A stretch of DNA of 64,000 nucleotides from Anseranas semipalmata (lineage: Eukaryota > Chordata > Aves > Anseriformes > Anseranatidae). The position numbers and the translations under genes are program-made. Numbering within the stretch: the first letter of the stretch is position 1; the number at the start of each line of letters is the position of its first letter. Positions 34,148 through 47,595 of the stretch are shown in pieces. The notes under the pieces are model-generated. The model worked only from the letters and a program-made list of their open reading frames with translations, had not been told where the DNA came from and did no database searches. The stretch is from the NCBI GenBank assembly GCA_013399115.1, contig VXAA01005234.1:810054-874053 (forward strand). The letters are read 5' to 3'.

Positions 34148-34184
34148 AAAGAAAGGAAAGGAAGGGGGAAAAAAAGGAAAAGAA
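34148..34184 (+). repeat. Polypurine tract (37 nt, only A and G)
   Basis: The run follows a purine-rich lead-in (GGAGAGAGAGAAGG) and consists of GAAAGG-like units grading into A-rich sequence. Such tracts can adopt triplex-type structures, but nothing here shows a function. Confidence 0.85.
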
Positions 34185-37100
34185 CAAAAGCCCAAGATAC
34201 AGCTATTTGGTATTGCTTGAGTTGCTTGTTTGGATGTTTCAGAGGCCAAACTCCTTTGTGTCTGGAGCAACTAAACATGCTGATGGCTAGTGAGTCATTC
34301 CTTGTGGGGTAAGAGTCCAGTCTTTCACTCCTGCTGTGCTGCCAAGGCGCGTTGAAGAGGTTTGTGCAGCGGGAGCGCGTGTCTCCTTACCGACCATGCC
34401 TACAGCTTTGATGTCCCTGTGCCAGCACCGGGCAGTGCCATGCGGTGATTACCGAGTCTGAGTCTGTGTGCTCATGATGGACTTTGGGGCCGTGCTGGCT
34501 GTAATGCAAACACTTCCACTGGCACTGGGCTGCCAGCCTCAGGCCTGGGAACACCTCGTGCTCATGCCTCTGCCAGCCAGTGCTGGATTTGAACTGGCTG
34601 TGCATAGCAAAAGAATCCATTTCCCTGTAGCTCTTCTGCCCAGTTGTCCTTTCTCTCCCTCCCCTTCCCCCTTATTCCAGATGTGATGGCTGGGAGTTGT
34701 TCCATCTCCCTTATTAAAGGCCTTTTCCCAGTGTAGACAGCAATTAGCACGACCCTTTTCTGTCATACTTGCATGGCCTAAAACCCCCCAAAGTGTCAAT
34801 TCCCCTGACGGTGTGACTTCCCCGTCCCGTGGGGAAGGCTGTATTGTGTGTCGGTGGCCAGACCCACGCTGGCCATACAGAGGCAGGGCAGAGCGCGATA
34901 GTGCGCGGCGGGACTGCAAGCCCTGCAGATGTTTAGGCTGTGCAGACTTCATGGTGCAAATTTCCAGACGTTCCCTGGGGAAGCAGCAGTTTGAGCAGGA
35001 GGGGAGGAGAGCAGACGGAGAGCGGGATTCAGTCACGCAGCCCTGAAACAGAACCTGCTGTAGAAATAGAAGCAGGGAGATAACTTGGATTTTCCCCATG
35101 GATCTCCACGGCTCCCTGGCAGACGAAGTGCCGAGCACATCTGGCAGCGCCATGCCTTCACCCCTCACCTGCACAGATGATGAATGAATGCTGCAGCCCT
35201 GCTGCACGCTCTGCCAAAAAGGGCATTAGGAGCTGGCTGCAGGACACTTTCCCAGGTGCCCTGTCTGTGCATGCTGCCTTTGCTCGGGGTTGGTTCCTCG
35301 TGGGGCTGTCTTGTTTCTTGTAGCTCCTTTCTCAGGAAGCAGGCTCTGGAGCCCTACTCTGAACTCTTATATAAAGAGTTAATTTCCTGCTTGTGCTCCC
35401 AGATCCTTCACGCACACAGGGAAGTGCTGCCAAGTGCTTCCTTCCCAAGGAAGGAGAGCAGAAAGGTTTGGGTACCACAGTGTTGTCTGGTCTCAGCAGG
35501 TCACTTTGCCTGTAACGTCACTTTTCCCCTCCATGCCATGCACAGTGCTTGCTCCCTGTGTACTTTCTTGGGGATGGGGACTACCTCTTGGCATGTGTTT
35601 GCCCCATGTCTGGTGCAGTGTGGCCTGCACGCCTGCAGAAAGTTAAGGATCTTAGCAATTTGAGATCATAATGGAGCTTTGACTGGGCTGGGAAAAGTAC
35701 AAGAGATTAAAACAAGACCATCCATTTTGAGATCCTGACCCCACAGCTCCATCCTGCAGATTTCAGTGTTCATCTCTCTTCACGTTTACAGGGTGGTCAT
35801 TGCAGAGGAGTTAAAGCATGGTCCTGGGAGTCAGGGCTCTTGGGTTCTCCTTTGCTTTCTGATGGTGTGCCACAGAGGAGAATCAGTTCCTTAACACTTT
35901 AATTTCTGCCTTGATAAGTACAGATCAAGCAATAGGTATGGACCTGCCCTTTTAGAAGTGGTGCATCAGCCTGGAGTCAGCATGGGCATTTGGTGCTGGA
36001 GGTCTCCGTGCTCAGGTGAGAGGAGGATGCAGATATGTACCTGATTGGGTGTGGGTTTTTTCTTGTGTTCTCTGCACCCTATTCTTGAGTTGTGCGTGCA
36101 GAGTAACCATAGCTGCTATGTCAGATGGCATGTCGTGTTGGTACATGGGTAAAACCTTTGCCCCAGACCAGGCTGGCAAGAATTGGATCACACAACGGTC
36201 TTCTGACAACACTGACAAAATGTCCGTGCAGCAATGTTACTGGGGTGGTCTCACAAACATGCTCCACGTGATCCTGTGCCTGTACTGGAATAAATGCAGG
36301 AATGGGGAGTGCAGATCAGTGTGCTGCGTGTAGATGCAGCAGGGCCAGGGTCTGGACCGAGTGTGCCACCAAAGAGTCTTCCAGCAGAGGAGCACGTCCC
36401 CCGTGAGTTGGGATTTAGTGCTGTGTTATTAGAGATGACACTGCGAGATTGCCGTTGGCAGAACATCGTTTACGTTGACAGTTGTAGCAGCTTGCTGCAG
36501 CAGTGTCCCAGGAAATGTATTTTTCAGTAAAATATTTGTATGAAATACGATAACAGGGACAGAGCTTGGAGGCAGCTGAAACACCTTTGCATTTTCTGTT
36601 CTTTTGGTTTTCACGTTGCAGTGGCATACAGGTACCGAGGGAGAGCCAGGCGCTGGGTGCTGGGACCTGGGTGGTTCCTGCTCCAAGGGGCTGTAGGAGA
36701 ATGCAGCCGGCGACTGGGACCAGCTCTGGGGATGGACGGGAAGGTGGTGATGAAGTGAGCAGCACTCGCAGTTGGCCACCACCTCGCAGAAACAGACGTG
36801 CTGTTACCACAAGTGGATTTTCAGTCCCTGCATGTGCGAATGACGTGCTGGATGCCGGGTTGGCTCCCAGCCTGAGCCCCGCTGACACGCGCTGCGCTCC
36901 CCTCGCAGCTTTGGATGCGGGTGCTGTGCGGCACCGGGACAGGGCAGCTTGGGTTCGGGTCGGTGCTGCTCTGTTCTGACCTTCCTGACCGCAGCCAGGC
37001 ATCGATCCCGTTGTGCTGCCGTTGCTGGAGAATGGCAGCATTGACCGGAGTAGGATGCTCTTCCTCTAGCAGGGAGAGCTATCCATAGCTGTTTGTGGGC

Positions 37101-37617
37101 ACAAGAGACTGCTTAAGGCTGTGCCTCTGGGAGACAAGGGGGTCATGGAAATGTGTAGAGAGAAAACATTTTTACTGTGAGTTGTTGGGTTGGCCAGCAA
37201 GTGATGAGCTTCCCCTCTGGAGAAGGGGGGGATCCCAGTAGCAGCCTGCAACTGCTGTGTCCCTGTTCCTCCTGTCTCTTCCACTGAGCACAGTCCTCTG
37301 CCACTTTTCCCTCTCTCCTTTCGTAGCATCCTGGTTTTATTCTCCCTCTGCTCTCTCTCTTTACTGGCATTTAAGCAGGGAATTGATCTGCACTTGACAT
37401 CCCCAGTGCTCACCCATAAGGACTCTGTGTGCATGCATTTCCAAGCTCTGGTTTCCTGGGTAGCAGGTATCTGAAGCTGTTCACATAACATACCTGCTGG
37501 GTTGTGAAAAACACTCCCGATTCTTCCTTTGTGGTAGAAGATGCTAAGCCTACTGTAGTAAGTATGAATTGAAAGGATAGCAAGGTGAAGGAAGAAATAC
37601 ACAGCAATTCTAGCTTA

Positions 37618-37680
37618 ATAAATAAATCTTTAAAGCTAGAAGGGACCTTTGCCTAGCATGAACTGTAAACTTTCATTCTG
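37618..37680. mobile_element. Possible ancient CR1-type 3' end trace
   Basis: The phrase AAAGCTAGAAGGGACCTTTG and what follows resemble the antisense 3' end of old amniote CR1 copies. The match is short and diverged, so this may be chance. Confidence 0.25.
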
Positions 37681-39610
37681 TCTCCCTTTTACTGAGCCTA
37701 GCAACGCCAGTGACTTCAAGCAGGCGTGGAACAGGACCGAGACCACAGATTTTTGGTGAAACTTGTGAAGGGCTGGTGCAGACGCTTCGCAGACACCCAT
37801 CCAAGCACACAGCTCTTTCCTTGGCTGGAGTCAGCGCGGGGCCAGCACGCATCACACCATGCGCATCGCCCAGGGAGAGCAACTCGTAGCTCGAGCGTCA
37901 GCAGCCTGTTCCTGGGAGCCGGAGGGGGGATTTCAGCTCAGCTGTCTGTGAAGTTCTGCAGGGCTATGATATGCTGCACTCCTGACAGCTCTAGCAGCCC
38001 GAAGTGACAGGGGGTTTGATTTAAAAATAAAAAATAAAAAAAAATCCAGAGCCTTCACCTCCTGTTAAGCAGAACAGCTAAACCCGGGGCTGGCACCAAA
38101 GTGAGTGGCAACAGAGGTGTCAGGGATAATCGAGCAGAACAAGGGATGTAAGGCGGGGAATAGGTGAGCTGTTTCCAGGTCCTGAGGGGAAACCGGTCTC
38201 CCACGCACAACGATGGCTGCTTGCAGTGTTTGGGATTTGCCAGGCTCCTGTGTTACAGGCAACTCTGCCTCTGGACGGATGGCTGGATTTGGGGATGGTT
38301 TGCAGTCCTCCATTGTTCTCCACCTGCACCTCTTAATAATCCAGATCTACTGCGCTTCTGAGGCTTTTTGAAATAAGAGCTGGTGTTTGGCGAGGCTCTG
38401 ACTGAAGCAGGATTTAAGCTGCAGCCTTCATTCAGCACTCCTCTGGGAGTCTTTTGGTGCTGGTGTAACCCTGTGGCACATCAGCACATCGGCCCTGCAG
38501 GGATCCCACCTGGCCTCTCCCGGGGCGCGTTAAACAGGCTGTGCCTGCGAGGTGAGCCTGGACGGGAGCTAGGAATAGCAATAATAATTAGGTCAGCAGC
38601 TTGCAGTGGGCTGTGGGACGGCAAGGTTGATGTGGTTGGGTTCCTGATGGCACTTGTTAATTATTAATCATCTGCGTTGCAGCAGAGCCTCGGTAGCTCT
38701 GTGAGGTTGAGGGCGAGCGGTACCTTGCGGCACTTACGGCATCCTAACAGCTGGGGGGAAGACATCGGGAGGGTCCAGAGACAGCAAAACTCACGGTCCT
38801 GTTTCTTTAGATGTGGGACATACATAAGGGGGAAGTTTGTCCCTATCCCAAAGTCCCACTGGTATCAACAGGCCCTGTGGTGCTGAGGCACGGGAATGGG
38901 GTGAGTCAGGGGCTCTGAGCCTCGCTCGGGTGCCAGGGATCACTTGGGATGCAGCTGGGAGTTTGCCTTCAGTGAGAGATGCTCTTGCCCAGCTCTGTGC
39001 CCGGTGCAGCCGAGGGGCGATGCCACACGACTTGTGGATGAGAGAGGAAAGCAGGAGAAGGAGGAGGGGACAGGTAGTGTTACCGCACAGTGTATCTTCA
39101 GGCACAGCTTAAGATAGGTTGGGAATCTCTGCAGCACTCCAGCAAGTGCCCAACCAAAGCAGTTTGACAGAATATATGGATGTCGCTAATGATCTTTCCC
39201 CATGGAAAGCAAGCTTTCCTTTCAGACTTTTCCTAGAAAAACAGATTTGCATTGTCCTCAGTTAATGCAGATGCATCCATCTGTTTTTAGTTCTTCATCC
39301 AAGTTGGCAGTCTTCGTTTGCTGCCAGACTGTGTTACTGTAGGCTCCCAGCATGTTGTGTGTGCGAAGCATCGCTTGGAGGAAGCGTTCTGCATACCTGG
39401 CATCAGGGAGACCCCACCACGAGGTGGCTTCCCGTAACGTTTCTCTCTTCAAAGCCGTGCGTGACAGTAATGTGAGTGCCCATCGCTGGCAGCGGGAATG
39501 GGACAGGGCACGAGCCCTGGCCACAAAGAAAGCTGCCTGTGTCCTTCTGCATGGCCCAGGGCCTCCAGCCCCTTCCCTCGCTGCTGTCGCTAGAGGTGCG
39601 GATTACATGA

Positions 39611-39661
39611 ATTACAAATAGATCTGTGTTGCAAGTAGATCTGAATTGCAAATAGATCTGA
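39611..39661. repeat. Three-copy tandem repeat with AGATCTG core
   Basis: Three units of about 17-18 nt share the pattern TTGCAARTAGATCTGNN, the first beginning ATTACAAATAGATCTG. Each unit carries a BglII-type palindrome, AGATCT. This is a small minisatellite with no link to coding sequence. Confidence 0.8.
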
Positions 39662-42600
39662 TGAAATAGGTGTCAGCCCCTGTGAAATGTCAGCCTATGA
39701 GCGCAAGCAGGAAGCTATCGGAGTGAAATGGCTCCGGGCACTGAGACGAGCTGAGCTGACTAAGGGGGAGTTTCAGGGCTCGTGAATGTGTGAGCGAGCC
39801 AGAAAGGTCGTCTTTTGACCATGTCTCTATCTTAATTCTGTAGAAAAGGTAACAATATCTTTGCCTGCCTTATGGCTTTTTTTTTTTTTTCCTGGGAGAT
39901 TTCTCCTGCAGCATCCTGGCCGTTGGATGTGCTGGCCTAGAGAAATCCCCCTGGGAAATGGCTGGCTGGTGTCAGGATGCGTGAGTGAGTCCAGCCTGTG
40001 CTCTGCCCCAGCTGTTCTCCCCTGTGCTCGGTGCGGGAGTGACCTCCCTGATCCAGGAGTGGTGTTGCCTGCAGCTCTGTCCAGGCAGGTGCAGACCACC
40101 AAGTTTTTTTGCCTGTGCACTAGCCTGAAGGCAGGTCTGAGAGCCAGAACGCGGAGACGGGCTGCTTTGCTAGCATGGAGCAGTAGTCAGCTAACTAACC
40201 GTACTTGTGAGCACCTCTGTTAGGTGGTGAAAGGAGCCACAGGACAGCCTTTGTGTCCACTGCTCCTCTCCAAAGCCCCCCCTTTCACACTTTAATTACA
40301 AACAGAGCTGGTATTATCAGTTATGATGGTTAAAGAGATGTGGGAATGTTCCCCCTGAATCCCAGAGGCTGGCAAGCTTAGGGCCACAGGGCCCTTTGGT
40401 GTTGAGCTGTTGGGGTTGCAGGGCAGGTTAGGACAGGGAGCTGTGCGGGGGGCTGCTCTGCCGTTCCCGAAAGTGCTTCAGATACCGAGGTACCTCTGCT
40501 CCTTCCTTCTCGTCTTCTGTAGGCCTCTGCTTGATCTAGAGGTTAAATCCTGCTGTGCACTGAGTGACTTTCCTTGAAGGAGTTTTGCACTAAGATCTAT
40601 GAAAAGGTGCCGGGAACTGTTAAAAGCTTATTAAATAATAGTTTTTATCTACAACAGTGACATTATCAATGACACTTGAATGTGGTCCCTCTGGTAGGGC
40701 TCAGTGTCCACTGTGCCTTGGGCTTGCATTTCCCATTGACTCTGCCATGTCCCAGCTCGTGGTCTGTGTCTTCTGCCTCCCAGGAACTCTCCGCGACGTA
40801 TCTTCAGGCTTCTGGAGATTCAAATGTACGGCCTTGAGGTCTCCAACCCTTTGGCTGCTTTGGGCCTCCAGCAGAAAAGCAGCAGAGCCCCGATTCTCGT
40901 AGGAAGCAGCAGCTCGCCACGCGCTGGGGCTGCGTGGCCGCGGCTGTCGGCGCGGCACCTCCTGTTTATTTTGCCTGGCTCCCGCTCGGAGCGGTGCAAA
41001 TGTAGGCGCTTCCAAGCGCTCGCTGGGGAAGCGAGCAGGAATTCGTCGTGCAGTCTGGCTGGCTCCAGTCCCTCTTGGCGTAATGAAGAGCAGTTCCAAC
41101 TGCATGTACGCAAACAGAGAGCCAATGTTGACAGCTTTACAGGAGGTGGAGTGGTGGGCAAAGCACGCTCAGACTGCTTTGCAGCAGAGCTAAACGTTCC
41201 CCGGATGTATAAAACTCCATACCCTGAAGGATGAAGGGTTTGGGTGGGGGAAGAGCCCCCTGAAAATCCTAGGCAGTTCCTGGAAACCTGCCACTGCTCA
41301 GCCTCTGTCTGGGCTTCTGGTTACATACAGTTCAGCGTGTCAGCTTGTGGCTGAGCTAGTACATTAAAGGATTTAATTTCTGGGCTGAAATCTGTCAGCT
41401 GCATGAAGAAGTTGAGGGGAATGACAGAGGACTGCCTCATGGCCCCTCTGCCTGTCTGGACTGGGATCCCTGTGCTCCTGCGCTTCCAGACAAGGGACAA
41501 GGAGGTGGGGAAAGCGTTTAGCAGACTGTTTCTCCCCAGCCAGGTGAAAAGCAGTTCCTAGAGCAGCTCCGGCTGCCACACTCAGCAAGTAACATGCTCC
41601 ATGGAGAGACCCCAGAAGCTGTGGCAGGTGCTGGTCTGATGTCTGAGGAGTGTGTCCGGATGGTAAACGAACGCTCCTTGTCCAAACTCATTAATCTTTT
41701 GTTTTTTTAGATCAAAGAGGAGTATTTGTCTATTAAATTCTCCATTTTGCATATACGTGTATGCAGACATTAGGGCTGTAGGCTTTGTGCCTGCTGTTAG
41801 AAGGGAGGCTGCACTGTGTATTTTGGGGTCTGTTTGCTGACTTTTTTGTTGGGGATTTTGTGATAGTAGTTTGAGTTACAAGGGCTGTATGTGGAGGTCT
41901 CTTAATAGCTCTAGGAATGTGATTGGACTTCTGTGTTTTAATCGTTTGTGTGTTTCTTTGTGTGATGTTTAAGAAGATGACAAATGAACGTGTAGCTGGC
42001 CTGCTGCAGCACAACTCGATAAGGAGGAGGACAGACTCCATCCCTGTTCCAGAATGTGGATGCTCAGATTTTCAATTAAACTTTTGCACTGACAAATGCA
42101 TAACTGTTTACAAAATGTATTGAGGATGTGAGGTAAAAAGGCGATACAGAACTGACTTACTGAGCTCATTTGTGTTGTTGGGCAGGAAAAAAACAGTTAT
42201 GCCAATACAGTGTCACTTGTGTAATAAAAAACAGATTCCTTTTCAGCTGCTCTTCCAGGTTGGACTCGTGTGTCACTCTGCAGCTTCTGAAAAGGGAAAG
42301 GGAGGAACATTTCTAATGATGGAGGCTATGGGCACTGGTGCTGCGAGATTGCAGTGGGAAAACTTTGCAGCCTCAGTACCCAGGAGTGGTTAGTGCTGGA
42401 GTTTGTGTTGTTCCTGCAGGCCTCTGAGACAGGCATCTAAAAGCTCCTGCAAGGCTTGTGAACCAGAGGCTGGTCTTCTGCAGAGGAGGAGTTTTCAGTG
42501 CAGAGAACCATGAAAGCAGTAAGGAATGTTTGGTGAATTGAGCCTGTATCCTTGTAACCAAAAGTTATCCATCCCCAACTTCAGCGATGAAGGAAAACAG

Positions 42601-45600
42601 AACTTGGATTCAAATAGCCACAGGACTGGCATAGCAAAAAGGCAGGAGGGAGTTAAGAGAAAAGTTAATAGTAATTTTTGGAAAGGGTGTCTGGTTGCGA
42701 GAGCTGCTCTTGGGGAAAAGAGGTAGCGTTTGACTTGTGATACTTTGGGGAGGCCAGAATTTTAGGGTGTCTGAGGGGCAGTACCCAACATCCCAAGCCG
42801 CTTCTGAAAACCGCTGAGGCTGGTCCTCTCTTGGCTGCTTTGCTTTCCTGTTTGCAAAGCTGTGCATTGCTGTGTTCAGATGCAGACAGCTACAAAAGAA
42901 GAAATGCCTGGTGCTAAACATGCTCAGTTTTGAGCCCTGACGTTGTTTATGTTGCCCCCACGGCAGACACGGCAGCGTGTTAGGATACAGTTAGGCAAGC
43001 ATCCTGCCTAGGGATTTTGCATGCTTGTAATCTCCTGTTCTGGGCCTAGCCCAGGAGTAGAAATAAATCGTAGATAAATTTCCAGGACAGTGTAAACAGA
43101 GGACGAAGGCAGGTGCGGAGGATGTTTTTTCTCTTCTGTGGTTGCTGTCAGCTTTCTCCCTGCGCAATCCAGGAGGTCTGCGAGTTGGGTGAGAGAAGGG
43201 AGAGAGCTAGGGAGTGGGAGTAGGGCATGCTCAGCAAACGCAGTGCCTGCATTTTTGAAGGTGTGTGCTTTGCAATGGGTAATTTGCTCCTTTATTGTCT
43301 GCAGAATAACAGCAGTGACAGCATTGACTTTCTCTAATGAACAGCTGCTCGGTGCTAGAATCTATTCCCGGAGGAGACTCGCAGGGATGAATAAGGTTTC
43401 ATGCTCCTCCTCCGGAGAGGGTGAGAAAGTTCTCAGAACAGAAGATTGTTGCTTGATTGTTGGATATCTCCAAATCTTGAACTGCTGACAGCTGAGAGCT
43501 GAGTGTGTCTCCATGCAAGTCATGTTTAACCTCCAGCAGTTTTGCCGAGGCAGGGTGTTTATGGAATCAGGAGAGAGGTGTTAGTTCCCGTCCAAAAAGT
43601 CATCCTCTTGTCACTGCAAACGACCGTCACAAATTGGCTGTACAAAACCCATTTTCCTCCTGTTGCACTGCCTGAATTCCTGGCTGATACTCTGCACTAG
43701 CAAGAGCAGGGGGCGGGAGAGGGTGGCTGATGAATTATGGATGCGTTAGAGGCAGACCCAAGTTATAAACTCGTGGAGTTTGAAGTCACTCATGTATGTT
43801 ATAACTCAAGCTAAAACTTCAAATAAACATTTTGCACTTTGTCCCAAGCAGCTCCCCATGGTGCCTCCCTTCACATCCCTGTGCAGTTTCCCTCTTCTTT
43901 GAAACTGTACAGAATTGTTTCTTATAGATTAGGCAGCTTGTGTCCAGAGATCTGTCACGCATGCTCACTATTGCTGTCTCAGTGTTCCCTGTGCTCCCCT
44001 TGCTACCTCCGCTTGATTTTTATACTGTACCCAGTGGTGAGCTATTTGTTGGGTTTCCTCTGGGTGCCCCCACCTGGCCCTGGAACCCAGCCCCAAGGGT
44101 GCAGCGTTGAGAGGTGCCCCTAAGAGCAATGGTGTCAAAGAGTGGAGCACCCAAATTTGTCCTGACTTTCCTGACTTGTGACAGGAGGGTAGAAAAATGC
44201 ATAAACATTGAGAAATAGGTTATAGTGAGTCATTCATAAACAGTAAAAAGTGGGAGAATATTTTTGAAATGCTTCTTAATATCGTCAGCATCATCATCTT
44301 GTCTCTTGTGCTGGGATGGCAGCCTTGCAGTCTCCCTGTGCAAACGAGCATGGGCACAGGTTGACAAAATGTGCAGGAACAGAGCCTTCATTTCGAATTC
44401 TTCCAGTGCCCAGGGGATTTCTCTGTCTCAGTACGCTGCTTGGAGCCACCCCAGAGCAGTGTTTTGCACCCTACAGGCAGTTTTCAGTAAAAGATAATAA
44501 AATTGCTCCAACCGATTCAGAAGGGCAAAAAGCCCACAAAGGCAGCAGTGACAGTGAGTTTTCATATGAATTCATGGGTTGTGCCTTGGGCTGTGCAAAG
44601 CTTTTGCCTAGAGCAGCTTTGCTACTTGGAGAGACAAAACAAAGAGTTGGGGGGGTGAGGTGGGGAATCTCAAACCCCAAGTTTTAAATAGCGGCACTGT
44701 GGAAAGCTTTTAGTACTCCAGGATGGACGGCATGGTGCAGATGTGTTCAGTGACCTATTTTGTTCAGGCAGTGAAAGATGTCTTGGGAACTGCAGCTCTC
44801 TTTTCCTTTGGTTCTAACAACATTCCCTCTTGACCTGAAATTGTTTCAATGGCAGTGGAGACAAAAACTCGAGTTGGTTTTGCTCTCTGATGTCTGTCAG
44901 ACTGCTCTGGGTGGAGGTTTTCCTGGTTAGCTGGGTACTGTTCCTGGGAACTCTTCAAACCAAACCCAACCCAGTTCATAGCAGTTAACCTGAGCTCCAT
45001 CCTATCCAACCGGCCTGTTGAGAAAGCAAGGGAAAAATGTGCTCTAAAAGATGCTCAGTTTTTAGAGGAGCTTGACTTGTATGCTTGCTCTGACAGACCC
45101 ACAGAGAAATACAGAGCTGGAGAGAACTGCTTGTGTGTGCAAGAGGTATACAGGGCATTCAACCATGCACACACCAAGGAATGTACTGGAAAAGCAAGCA
45201 GAACTGTTTACTTTTTTAATACAATTTCAATAACAGTCAGTGACAAACAGACCTGGCATCTAAGCTAACACGTTTTCCCAATAGTTTTTCAAGGCTGAGA
45301 GCAGAGTTTTGGCTGAGGGAGAGGGGAGCAGAAAGGGATGTTTGAGCTGCACATCCCTGTGGCTGTTGCCGCGTTGTCGGAGCCACTGAGACCTTGACGT
45401 GTGCCCTGGGGTTTGGCTGTCAGGAAGCCCCGGGATCAGCTCTCTTTCGACCTTCAGCGAAGTACGGAGCTGAGGAGGAGCTAGTGGTGAGCCCTTCGGG
45501 CTCCTGCTGGTGGCTTGCCCGGCCAGGCAGCGAGCTGCTTGCTCATCCCCTTCCAGAGCAGCCCCGTGCAGGACGGGCAGCACACAGCCCAGTTCCAGAA

Positions 45601-47493
45601 GCGTTTCCCTGGTCCTTCCCCAGCCAGGAGAAATGCAAGGTCCTAAGGAGAGGGGAAGGTGCAGGCAGTGGCTTCCCAGCAGCACTTCACGGTGGCTCTG
45701 CTAAGCCAGGGGACCGCAGAGCTGGGTGAGCGGCTCCTGGCACCATTTCAGAGCAGGGGTTTGGGCAGCTCGTAAGCTCCCTCTCCCAGTGACCGACAGC
45801 CCTACATGGCTGTTGAGGGACTGAGTGATGTGATCTCAGGTGCAGGAAACGTGTTCACATGCAATTTCTGCAGCCTGTGCCATGCTTTTGCCAGGCAGCA
45901 CCTGGGGGCTGCCCACCTGGCTGATACAGATGGGTGCTAAGGTTTGGGGAGCTCGCTCTCTTCCTCTCTCTGAGCTTGGTAGAGAAAGCTGCTTGGAAGT
46001 CTGGTGAGGGATATATTGCCATCTGGCTGGTGGTATTTTTTTATTCTAGATTTTTGTTTTCCCAGCACCATGCAGAGAAAGACAGCTTTATGCACACAGG
46101 AGCGTTGCAGCCACGTCCTGCCCGACAGGTACGCAGCCAGCCTTTCTGTCGGATGAAGCAGCTCGCTCCTGTGGTGGGCTGGGGATCCATCCCAGGGTAG
46201 TCCTGCTCCTAGGGCCTGGGGCGCAGGCTGCTGTGCTGTTCATCTTCATCGAAAGCCTCCGTGGCCTGTGATGGACAGCAGGTCTCTGGCACGGACGGAG
46301 TAGGGGGCTTGCTAATCCCCATGCAGGATGAGCTGGGCATGAGCCTGTGGTCTGAAGAGGTGCGACCACATCCAGCCGAGCCGCCGGCTTGTTGGGATCT
46401 CCAGCGTCTTCCCAGCCTCCTGGCCTGCTAGCCTGAGCCTTCCCTGTGGTGGCTGCTGCAAAAGCCTTTACTTTGCTTCTGGTGCTTTCTCACGTTTCCT
46501 TCCAAATCCCGGCTCAAAAACTCCTTCCCCTTGTTCTCATTCATCTGCTGCATGGGGTATAGAAAGGGTAGAGGCACGCTGCTAATTTAAGGGACTGCGC
46601 TGAGCCTCGCTCATCCAGCCGTGTCTCGCTGGAGACGCTGCGCTCGCTTGTTTTGCAGGACTAACGATTACTTGCGGATTTTAGTGCTTTGTTGAACTGG
46701 AGTTAAATGAAAGCCGCTGTTCTGAAGAGCCTTGCATTGCTGTGAGCCTTCAGCTTACGTGCCTCTTGTGGAGGCTCTCGTGCCTGTTGCTACATTCAGC
46801 CCCTTTTCTGTCTCAGCAGTTCTCGGGCCCAGCCTTGGTGCTGCAGTTAGGAGCTGGGACTTGGATCTGTTTGGCGAAGGGGCCTCTGAATCCACGGCCT
46901 GGGGTTTCTTCTTGTCCCCATTCTGTAGCTGAATGTGGCAAAGCCCTGGCCAGCCCGCACTGCGCTGTAAGCACAAAAAGCGACGGTTACGTGCCCCTGT
47001 GTGCCAGGCCCTGCGTGTAGCATGCTTGTTCCACTGAAAGGAGGATGCTTGGCTTGGCTCTTCCTTCGTGCCCCAGGGCAGCTATTTTTGCTCGTGTTTG
47101 CACAGGGCCGGGGTTGCGGCTTGGTGTGTCCAGCTGTTGCCCCAGGTGGGGGACCATGGGCGCTCCTCGGTCTCTGCTTCCATCTGCTGGACAAGCACAG
47201 GCTCCTGCTTGCTCCATTTGCCTTTGGTATTCACGAGCCTGGTCAGTACAAACAAATGTTGCCCGGATGCCGCGAGAACGGCCAGCGTGGGTCAAGCCAG
47301 AGGTCCAGCTGCTGCAGTGCTCCAAAAGCGACCACAGCAGATGCAAGAGGAAAGTACATCAGAAACTGGGCAAGGAGGACATGGTGCTTTCCTTGGGCAG
47401 CTCCCTCTGCGTCTGACGGTCAGCGATGTGGGGACATCCTGGGCCGGGGACTGCTGTGAGACCTTCAATTTAACAGTTCCAGTAAATGGGTCT

Positions 47494-47595
47494 CAGAATC
47501 ATTTAGGTTGGAAAAGACCTCCAAGATCAACCAGTCCAACCTATAACCTAACACTACCAAGTCCTCCATTAAACCATGATGTGTCCTTTACAAGC
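47494..47595 (-). mobile_element. CR1 LINE 3' end, antisense
   Basis: The + strand reads AGAATCATTTAGGTTGGAAA followed by AGACCTCCAAGATCAACCAG and TAACCTAACACTACCAAGTC, which is the reverse complement of a canonical avian CR1 3' terminus. Only about 100 nt of the 3' end is present, a typical 5'-truncated insertion. It lies in intron 4, about 1.1 kb upstream of exon 5. Confidence 0.85.

Noticed and set aside
34539..35207. 222-codon open frame on the - strand in intron 4
   Set aside because: Overlaps other open frames on both strands, has no recognisable motif, and lies inside the long intron. It looks like a chance frame.
36415..37041. 208-codon open frame on the - strand in intron 4
   Set aside because: No similarity to a known family, competing open frames on the + strand, no splice or promoter context.
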